Below are positions 58,901 to 64,000 of a DNA stretch of 64,000 nucleotides, one piece after another; within the stretch, counting starts at the first letter, position 1; each line of letters starts with the position of its first letter. The DNA is from Vanilla planifolia. Its lineage: Eukaryota; Streptophyta; Magnoliopsida; Asparagales; Orchidaceae. The stretch lies in the NCBI GenBank assembly GCA_023846275.1, contig CM043877.1, positions 18,458,607-18,522,606 on the forward strand, written 5' to 3'. Under the pieces are notes generated by a model that saw only the letters and a list, made by a program, of their open reading frames with translations, was not told the DNA's origin and ran no database searches. A program made the position numbers and the translations under genes.

Positions 58901-60411
58901 TCTGTTAAGTTACTTGTCCATGAAGATAATTGTTATGGTTGAATGAATAATTATTGCTACAATTGCTTGCTTAGAGTAATATTAAATCATTAAATCAGAC
59001 GACTGCTCCTTCAGGTATTTTGAGTCTCTCTTTCAGCCATTTTAGGTTCTGTTTCATTTTGACTAGTGAATTTGGACAAAAAATTTGAAGATTTTAAAAA
59101 AGAAGTTTTTGAGAAAAGAGTTTTATGTATATAAAATTAAAATTTTAACAAAAAAAATGTTTTAATAAAAATAACTTGAAAATATTTTTTTTGGAATAGA
59201 ATTTTATACTTTATTTTTTGGTTGGCCTTAATGGTAAACAATCATTTGTAACCTCCTGGTTTGTGCTTCTGCATGCACTTTTTGTGGTCATTTGTTCCTT
59301 GAAGGAAAAGTTAGATTTCTGAATTATGAATTGAGATAATTTTTAGAGGTCCCTTTCCCATCCATAATTGTTTTCTTTAAGGGTATTTTCAAGTGCTTTG
59401 CTTTGATGTTAATTAACCCAACAACTACATTATTTATTGAGGGTCATGTTTTTCTCTTAATTTTCTGTTATGAACTTCCAGCAAAGAACCTTTGTGATCC
59501 ATTAGTGCCGACCTCAATAAATAATGTAGTGGAATGTTGTAGGATACTAAGTTGGTTGTGTTTCAAGGGAAAAGGTGTTTTAAGTCTAAGTTGATTTAAA
59601 AAATATTATTATTAAGTGTTATTAAAAAATTTTGTTTATTAACATGATATCAAATAATTGTTTAATGCATAACCCAACAAGCATATTGTTTTATTAACGT
59701 TCATATTTTTGTTCTGTTACAGCCTGGCAATGAAGAGCTTTCATCCATTAGTTTCAGCTGCTTGTTTAGTGAATCAATGTGTTTTGGTGAATATTAAGTT
59801 GATTATGTTTCAAGAAAAAGTCTTTAAAAGTATTAAATTAATTAGTGAATGTTGGTTTGAAAAGTACTAATATTAATTATCATAAAAAAGTTTATGTTTA
59901 ATCTTATATTGTTAATAATTACTTAGTAGAATGGTTAATTTTGTGAAATGATTGAAATATTTTTTAATTTTTTGTAAAATTATAAGTTAAGATATTAAAT
60001 ATTAATTTGAGATGTAAAAAACATCTTTTATCTCTCCACTTCTTTTTTGTGTACATGCATTTTGAAATGCGAGCTACTAAATGTCTGTTTGAGTTTTGAA
60101 ACTCGTGTTTACAAAAAGGTTGATGTCGAAAATTTTGGTGTGAAAATAAGCCTTTATCTGCACGTGTTTCAGTTGGGTTAAGAGATCCTGTACGTTACTT
60201 CTCTTCCATGCATCATATTAATAACGTTATTTCTTGAATTGTATACCAGAGCAGAGATAAGCATTCTTAACTGACCATGTTTTTTACATTTCTGATTTAA
60301 TGGATGTGTCCTCAACAGGTTTTGAGTTTGGAAATAGACCTTTGGCTTTGGTGTTGTGGTGTTCAAAATGCCTCGTTGCAACATCATCGTACGCTTTCCA
60401 TTTACTACTGA
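37928..60411 (+). CDS. QNG1: Queuosine 5'-phosphate N-glycosylase/hydrolase (Qng1, DUF2419)
   Basis: The coding sequence is the join of seven exons: 37928-37997, 38829-38972, 52645-52743, 53196-53272, 53376-53484, 57824-58152, 60319-60411 (921 nt, 306 residues). All introns are GT-AG and all junctions keep frame. The product belongs to the C9orf64/DUF2419 family, which from published work releases queuine base from queuosine 5'-monophosphate so that tRNA-guanine transglycosylase can reuse it for tRNA wobble-base modification; it is a soluble enzyme. Diagnostic blocks are VEWNFEGIHYFDNGPLTVQY with LDALNFCFWPDKDL (residues about 40-77), LKWPRPLPLEDER, LIAKHFPGFRDH, YKGHQVFFYKRAQIFVADLW, ITIFADYIVPAVLRQLG (Asp215 within FADY, a very conserved segment), EEEVEIRACSIYAVEKMRE, and the C-terminal DLWLW and HHRTLSIYY. 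Length is normal for the family and there is no signal peptide. The ATG has A at -3 and G at +4. No frameshift or stop is seen, so the gene looks functional. Exon assignments rest on family knowledge, not transcripts. Confidence 0.93.
38829..38972 (+). CDS. QNG1: QNG1 exon 2 (residues 24-71)
   Basis: Starts after TCTAG and encodes VIEELIDEIQGLIPKVEWNF followed by EGIHYFDNGPLTVQY and LDALNFCFWP. The donor is GTATAA. This carries the family's N-terminal hallmark block. Confidence 0.93.
39316..41760 (+). repeat. Dispersed repeat R1, copy 3 (in QNG1 intron 2)
   Basis: The start GAGAGGGTTGAATTTA-like is followed by TTTGTGATTCCTTATAATAA, nearly the same as in copy 4 at 41980. It then has a GCCTACATTTGCCCC box (about 39608), a TGATGCAATACAATGTAGAT block (about 39910) and GTATCGTATTAGTACATCG (about 40170). 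Next come an internal near-duplicate pair (ATGATTTAATACATGATCATG-type at about 40441 and 40545), GAGAGAAAATAGATGG (about 41013), TTCAATTGCAATCTTAAGCC (about 41220), and the CTTTCAGTTGCAAATCTATT end (about 41617). This is the best-preserved long copy in the window. Confidence 0.7.
41972..44830 (+). repeat. Dispersed repeat R1, copy 4 with foreign middle
   Basis: The first about 170 bp (41972-42145) match 39316-39480 closely, and 43570-44780 match 40370-41660 closely, ending in CTTTCAGTTGCAAATCCATT. The middle (about 42150-43565) does not match copy 3 and replaces about 0.9 kb of it. The two head-to-tail copies are separated by only about 0.2 kb. Confidence 0.7.
42150..43565 (+). other. Foreign segment inside R1 copy 4
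   Basis: The segment is unlike copy 3. It has an AT-rich part with a 61-codon open frame (42664-42849; Lys-rich, no domain recognised), then an abrupt GC-rich block at 42955-43230 full of CATGC, ACGTGTG and GCATACG words, then a TATATAAAC box at about 43318-43326 followed by a less-ordered leader-like stretch. A GC-rich upstream region plus TATA resembles an LTR or promoter, but no TG...CA ends could be fixed. It could instead be the ancestral middle of another R1 subfamily. Confidence 0.4.
44831..46670. other. Unassigned AT-rich intron sequence
   Basis: Very AT-rich with weak internal similarity around ATAAAAATTATACAA words (about 45840 and 45950). The minus-strand frame at 46100-46342 covers a slightly GC-richer patch and has no recognisable domain. 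Confidence 0.4.
46675..49580 (+). repeat. Three-unit tandem array, about 1 kb per unit
   Basis: Three head-to-tail units occur. Anchor words: TTTGATTTGTATCTTT at about 47265, 48297 and 49257; ATTCTCTAGATAT at about 46987, 48021 and 48955; GAGTTGAAATTAAA at about 46680, 47629 and 48652; a CCATTGAAAACCATG-like end at about 47576, 48602 and 49560. Periods are thus about 1.03 kb and 0.95 kb. Units 1 and 2 are much more alike than either is to unit 3, pointing to two duplication rounds. No domain was recognised in any frame. Confidence 0.8.
49581..52644. other. Unassigned 3' part of QNG1 intron 2
   Basis: Mostly single-copy-looking AT-rich sequence. At about 50340-50780 a roughly 230-bp imperfect direct repeat is visible (TAGATTTTTAAATTTTTT, TATTAGACTTT and AAACTTTTATCA words recurring as TAGTATTTTTAAATTTTTT, ATCAGACTTT and AAAGTTTTATCA). 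The 69-codon frame at 51794-52003 is not supported as an exon. Confidence 0.4.
52645..52743 (+). CDS. QNG1: QNG1 exon 3 (residues 72-104)
   Basis: Acceptor CTACCAG, donor GTAATG. Encodes DKDLSYDHLALGLKAALEDD then KSALDAVRLQSYT, continuing the FWP of exon 2 into the conserved PDKDL-YDHLA segment. Confidence 0.92.
53196..53272 (+). CDS. QNG1: QNG1 exon 4 (residues 105-130)
   Basis: Acceptor GTTAG, donor GTAAAC. Encodes GPQLREMLKWPRPLPLEDER then ARLMNE, including the conserved LKWPRPLPLEDER motif. Confidence 0.92.
53376..53484 (+). CDS. QNG1: QNG1 exon 5 (residues 131-166)
   Basis: Acceptor TATAG after a 103-bp intron, donor GTAAAT. Encodes VGLELERSFDGKATNLVKAS then RNSAQSLVTLIAKHFP. The open frame running past the donor to 53657 is intron read-through. 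Confidence 0.92.
54885..55700 (+). repeat. Dispersed repeat R1, copy in QNG1 intron 5
   Basis: Starts CACAAGAGGGAGGGTGAATT. It then has GTGGTTCGACTC, GAGCCTACATCCACCCC (about 55019), TACGGTTCACCTC (about 55093), GGATTTTACCTACGG (about 55119) and CCCTTATCCCAAAGAAAG (about 55203). A CTATTTATAGAGCTT TATA-like box lies at about 55470. This copy is the least decayed in its 5' part and continues into the unit at 55720-56220, which the other copies lack. Confidence 0.65.
55724..55795 (+). repeat. tRNA-like (SINE-type) module
   Basis: A good pol III B box, GGTTCGAATCTCC (55766-55778), lies about 30 bp after an A-box-like ACTGCAGTGGTTC (about 55728-55740), and a TTTT run (about 55788-55791) follows. 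No cloverleaf can be drawn; in particular the T-stem does not pair. So this is a tRNA-derived module of the SINE kind, not a tRNA gene. Confidence 0.45.
55883..55893 (+). promoter_or_regulatory. USE-like element (plant snRNA promoter)
   Basis: GTCCCACATCG is an exact match to the plant upstream sequence element (RTCCCACATCG) that controls U-snRNA and 7SL genes. It lies 25 nt before a TATA-like box, the spacing known for pol III-type plant snRNA genes (about one helical turn more gives pol II). Confidence 0.65.
55919..55923 (+). promoter_or_regulatory. TATA-like box downstream of USE
   Basis: TATAA within CTCTATAACAC, starting 25 nt after the end of the USE. It lies 17 nt before the U2-like start, somewhat closer than the roughly 25 nt usual in plant snRNA genes. 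Confidence 0.45.
55936..56139 (+). ncRNA. Candidate short RNA with U2-like 5' end
   Basis: The first 22 bases, ATACGTTTCTCG followed by AGCCTTTTGG, match the 5' end of plant U2 snRNA (ATACCTTTCTCG then GCCTTTTGG) with one substitution and one inserted base. After that the sequence leaves U2: it is GC-rich, has possible hairpins (for example GGGGTTGGCTCCCC at about 55956-55969 and ACCAAGATTTCATCACTTGGT at about 55979) and ends at T-runs (TTTTT at 56135-56139, then a longer run to 56157). With the USE and TATA upstream this forms a transcription-unit-like layout of about 200 nt. It is not an intact U2: the branch-point-pairing and Sm-site regions are not recognisable. It may be the head of a snRNA-derived SINE or a chimeric retrocopy. 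Expression is unknown. Confidence 0.4.
56135..56157 (+). terminator. T-runs, possible pol III stop
   Basis: TTTTT, TTTT and a run of about 12 T in 23 bp, placed about 200 nt after the U2-like start. It could equally be the tail of the surrounding repeat. Confidence 0.35.
57824..58152 (+). CDS. QNG1: QNG1 exon 6 (residues 167-276)
   Basis: This is the largest exon. Acceptor CCACTAG, donor GTAAAG. Encodes the catalytic-domain core: GFRDHGLYKGHQVFFYKRAQ, IFVADLWNAFKGKGYG, SITIFADYIVPAVLRQLG, then GTEEEVEIRACSIYAVEKMR. The open frame extends upstream to 57550, but that part is intron: it has no family similarity and exon 5 joins in phase only at 57824. Confidence 0.94.
58153..60318 (+). other. 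QNG1 intron 6 (2.2 kb)
   Basis: Bounded by GTAAAG and CTCAACAG. AT- and T-rich, with no recognisable repeat or exon. Several 60-80-codon frames in it are not supported. Two similar short stretches (about 59550-59625 and 59790-59870, both with AAGTTGATT and GTTTCAAG words) hint at a small internal duplication. Confidence 0.6.
60319..60411 (+). CDS. QNG1: QNG1 exon 7 (residues 277-306 and stop)
   Basis: Acceptor CTCAACAG. Encodes VLSLEIDLWLWCCGVQNASL then QHHRTLSIYY and TGA. The DLWLW and HHRTLSIYY segments form the conserved C-terminus of the family, so the protein is complete. Confidence 0.93.
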   Translation, partial: VLSLEIDLWLWCCGVQNASLQHHRTLSIYY

Positions 60412-62870
60412 ACTATCTCTGACATCTGAAGCCGCAAAAGCTAAACAAAGGTCGGTTCAATTTTTCCTCTTCTCTGATTGCTCAGAAGGCACTTTGGTCG
60501 CATACGTTACATTTATGCTAATGAACAGGATCCTTTTGCTTAATTATCAAATTATCATTTGTGGCTGTCATTGCTTTGGAAGAATGACATATTACACAGC
60601 AACCATTAGATATGTGATCTATATTATTTTTTTGATAAAGCCAATATTGTAAAATTCCTAGAAATTAAAGTATTTTTCTAGTGTCAGTAACCGGTTTACG
60701 ATTGGAAAATTTTTCACAATTTATATTACTCAATGTTTTAGCATTCATTATTAATTATTCATACAATAAAAAATTCATAAAGAAAGTTTGCATAAAAATC
60801 AATATATTGACTCATTGTACTGTACCTTTCCTCTTTTATCTTTGTTGGCTCATTGAAGCCTATCTCCATCCAAATAAGGACGCGTGTGTTTATAGCTGTT
60901 TCACACATCGGCAGTAATATATACATAAAATAGCGTGCAAGTGTGTTTGTCATCTTTTTAAAGGTTTTCCTTCCAGATATGATCTGGTGATCGTATGCTT
61001 AATTTCTTGTACTTTTCCAGGGCGAATATTCTTATTTCAATATTTTGTTTTATATTCTATTAGGAATAATGAACAATTTATGGTGGATGATTCATGATTT
61101 GTTATCTGTCATTCCAAGCACACTAGTATACCCGCACTCTTTCTCTATATTCTTTTGCATGTAGAATTTAATATCAGGCGAATACCGAGTTAATGGTGGG
61201 GCTGTGTGAGCGTACTTCCTTTTGCTTTCCATTAGTCAAAAGTTTTCTGTTATTGACAATATCGGGTCATAATCGGCAAACAAACAATAGAATGTTTCAA
61301 AAGATGCTCGAAAATTGTTTTTCTACTGTATTGCCAAAGAGATTCTTCTGCTTCCACGGTTTAGTGGACATGGTGGTACCTCTTAATGGGCCCTTAGATT
61401 TGATGTTCATGCCGGGTCACATTGCTCGTGTTGAAATTGGTGGCATCCTGAATCATTGTTGATGAGAACATTGTCAAATATTGTAGGAAAATATGCTTGA
61501 CATAAACAATGGAACTTATTGATGGTATCTCTTAGTATTGTGTATTATTATTACACAGTTATCCCTTTGTGTTTGATATTCTTAGACCTTTCTTATTTCA
61601 GTGATAAGACAATTTTGATTGGTGTACCAATTATCAAATAGTAATTATATTCACTAATAGTATTATATAGTAACGGCATATATACTATTCATGCCATTAA
61701 GTTGTTGCACATTTTCTTAGGACATGAGGACTTGCAAGCTAAAGTCACAATATTCACTAATAGTACAATTTTTTTTTAATAGGATCTCTTCGAGCACTCC
61801 AGCAAAAATAAACATACGTATGACTTCCCTGGTGAACATTCATGGAAGCTTTAAACGCGGAACTCTTGTGTGTTACATTTTTGTTACAAAAGACTTTCGT
61901 TTTTTAAATACTTTATGATCTAATAATACTTTTGGTAAGTTACTTATAAATCAGATGTGTACAATACTTTTTTTTGCATATTATTTATTTTTTTTAAAAT
62001 TCTTAATATAAGTGAAGTTATTAGTACTTGGATGATATACATGCACATCACCTTTTCACCCATCTCTTCGGTGAATTTCTCTTTCTGACTGTAAAAGCAA
62101 AAGCAAAAGCTTTTGCCGTATCCTCCATGCGTGCAAAGAGGAATGTAGGAAAGAGAGCACATTAATGTTTTGAAGAACCAGTAATTGCTTTTTTGTGCTC
62201 AAATCTCATTTACACTCCTGAAATTGTAACAAGCATATTAGTGTCTAGTTCATTAAACATATCAAGAGGGAATGTCATATGTATTGAAGAATAAAAAGTA
62301 TATCTGTTCTTCTTTAGTCTTATTTATCGATGTATTTCATTTGTAGTTCATTGTTTTTTAATTAGAATCATGATTTTAGAGGTTTATTGTGAGTCATCTT
62401 TTTTATGCAACACTTGAATAATTTTTATTGATTTTATTTATTTTAAAAATTACTAGAAATATTTATTATATGCATAAGAAAATTTGTTGAATATTTTTTA
62501 GATAATATCGATATTAAAAAATTAATGTTATTTAAATGTTAGTATATGATTGCCACAAAATCGTAAAAAAGATCTATTAATTTAAACTATTATTAAATTA
62601 ATAATAAAAAAATTGAAATAATGTTAGATGATATTAAAATATTATTAAGCCAAATATCTCTTGAATTGTTTGTTCTACAGTGGTTCCAAATAGATTCTTC
62701 TCCTGCCTCTACATCTCAATGAACGTGGTGGTTATCTCACAAACCATCTACTTTTATGCTTGCTGGATTAAATGGAGAAAAGAAGATGTGAAGAAATGTT
62801 TATAAAAAATATATATATTTTTTGTTTAACTGAAGATAAAATTAAAAATTTTCTTTCATAAGCTCTGATA
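60412..62870. other. 3' flank of QNG1
   Basis: The 3' untranslated region must begin here, but no canonical AATAAA is close to the stop; an AATAAA lies at about 60767. An 89-codon frame at 61193-61462 contains a GC-richer patch (FQKMLENCFSTVLPKRFFCF type) with a short look-alike at about 62681-62740 (AGATTCTTCT). Neither is recognised. The remainder is AT-rich. Confidence 0.4.
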
Positions 62871-64000
62871 AATCATGTATACCCCAAAAGAAGTGTCTTG
62901 CTTGTGTTCCCAAGTAATGCCAAGTACAGCCATGCCATCAAGTTCCAAGTTTTCTCGCTGTCTTGTGGCCAATTATCATTCATTCGGCCATTGCTTTCCC
63001 AGAATTCCGGCGAGATTCTTTTCTTCCTGCCACGGGATTCATGAACCAGTCTCTCAGGCTTTCTGCCCCACATACTAAAGGTAAATTTGATCGTCCTATT
63101 TCCGTTCAAAACATAAACTTGCAGGTACTCTACAGAAATAATAAACTATTTTTCACAAAATTGGGGGGTTTTTTTATCAAAAGATTCTACATATCGAAGA
63201 AAAATAAGGGAACCGCAAATGTCCCAATACGGGGAATTGGCATTTTCTTGCAAGTGGGGAGTAAAGAATCTTAGATGTGGACCCAATGTGTCTTGGTTAG
63301 TGGATAGACATGGGCGAACCCGAGCTTCTCTCGCATGACTGTACGAAATGAGAGTTGGAGAAGGTGGGACGGAAGTGGCGATTGGACTCCGTCGGTTGGC
63401 ATCTCACCGAATGAAGTGTGTCACCATCCGGTGACCTGATCCGGCCTTTGATTCCAATAATTGAAGTCATTTCTTCCCCTCTTCCTTTCTTTTCGTCTCT
63501 CTTTATTTCGTCTGCCCCAGTTCTTCATTGTTTTGAACGATATCAGAAAGCAACAATTGTGTCCTTCTCTCTAATAAACTTCGTATTTGATGCCTTAGTC
63601 AATTATTCTAACAGATTGCTTCTCATTTAAGCTCTGCTTTACGAAATCTCGCATCCTCATGACTTCCAAACGTGTTCATGGTGCTAAATTTTTGCAAATA
63701 ATTTCGTAGATGAATCATATCAATTTTATATTTTTTTTAACATATTGTTATATTATTTTGAGCAATATTTACGTTTATTATAACAGTTTTTGATACCATG
63801 TAATCATCTAGGTTCTACGAGATATATTTTTTTATTAATCATTTTTTTTAATTCCATTCTGCATACTACTGTCAAACGGACTTGCTACATTTTCTATGGA
63901 ACAGGTTCCTGCATTATTAATTTAACAATTACAAGGGGGCTACCTGAAATAAATTCCGCGGAGACACGGAGCCGCCCGCTCCCCTCACCTTTGGAGCTTA
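62871..64000. other. Right-edge GC-richer stretch, possible gene flank
   Basis: Composition becomes less AT-rich at 62880-63100 and 63270-63680. Overlapping frames on both strands cover 62873-63109 and no domain is recognisable in any. The stretch 63460-63530 is pyrimidine-rich (CTTCCCCTCTTCC type), and the final 60 bp are GC-rich (GCCGCCCGCTCCCC). This would fit the start or end of a neighbouring gene lying mostly beyond the window, but nothing here proves one. Confidence 0.3.

Noticed and set aside
60356-60652. 98-codon frame overlapping QNG1 exon 7
   Set aside because: It is a different phase from the conserved C-terminal frame and shows no similarity to any family; a shadow.
61193-61462. 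89-codon frame with a look-alike at about 62681-62740
   Set aside because: The shared stretch is only about 10-20 bases and neither shows a domain; insufficient for a gene or repeat call.

Overview
This is nuclear DNA from a flowering plant. It is very AT-rich and dominated by decayed transposable elements: L1-type LINEs with DUF4283 ORF1, Ty3/gypsy remains and several dispersed repeat families. It carries one clear host gene, with GT-AG introns and a protein that reads like plant orthologues. The species cannot be named from the sequence.

Layout. 0-9 kb is a mosaic of fossils: a Ty3/gypsy gag remnant, a copy of dispersed repeat family R1, a LINE ORF1 fragment, a LINE RNase H fragment and a probable Ty3 integrase scrap. 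10.5-12.5 kb is a copy of a second repeat (R2), preceded by a CTAA-rich tract. 12.55-14.80 kb is a solo LTR of Ty3/gypsy type, flanked by a near-perfect 5-bp target duplication and carrying internal tandem repeats. 15.6-16.6 kb is another R1 copy. 16.85-26.1 kb is a LINE block: an ORF1 fragment, then a roughly full-length L1-type LINE (ORF1, endonuclease, reverse transcriptase with YVDD, RNase H, short A-tail), then a third LINE. 28.9-35 kb is a second R2 copy, long degenerate CTAA-rich tracts and two pure TA microsatellites.

37.9-60.4 kb is the host gene: seven exons encoding a 306-residue queuosine 5'-phosphate N-glycosylase/hydrolase (Qng1, DUF2419, C9orf64 family), which salvages queuine for the queuosine modification of tRNA. 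The coding sequence is only 921 nt, but the gene spans 22.5 kb because intron 2 (13.7 kb) and intron 5 (4.3 kb) hold repeats. Intron 2 has two R1 copies and a three-unit tandem array of about 1 kb. Intron 5 has another R1 copy followed by a compact unit with a plant snRNA-type upstream element (USE), a TATA-like box at pol III-type spacing, a start resembling the 5' end of U2 snRNA, and a T-run.

The last 3.6 kb holds the 3' flank and a GC-richer stretch at the right edge that may be the flank of another gene. No tRNA, rRNA, CRISPR array or bacterial-type operon is present. The most unusual item is the U2-like/USE unit at about 55.88-56.14 kb.
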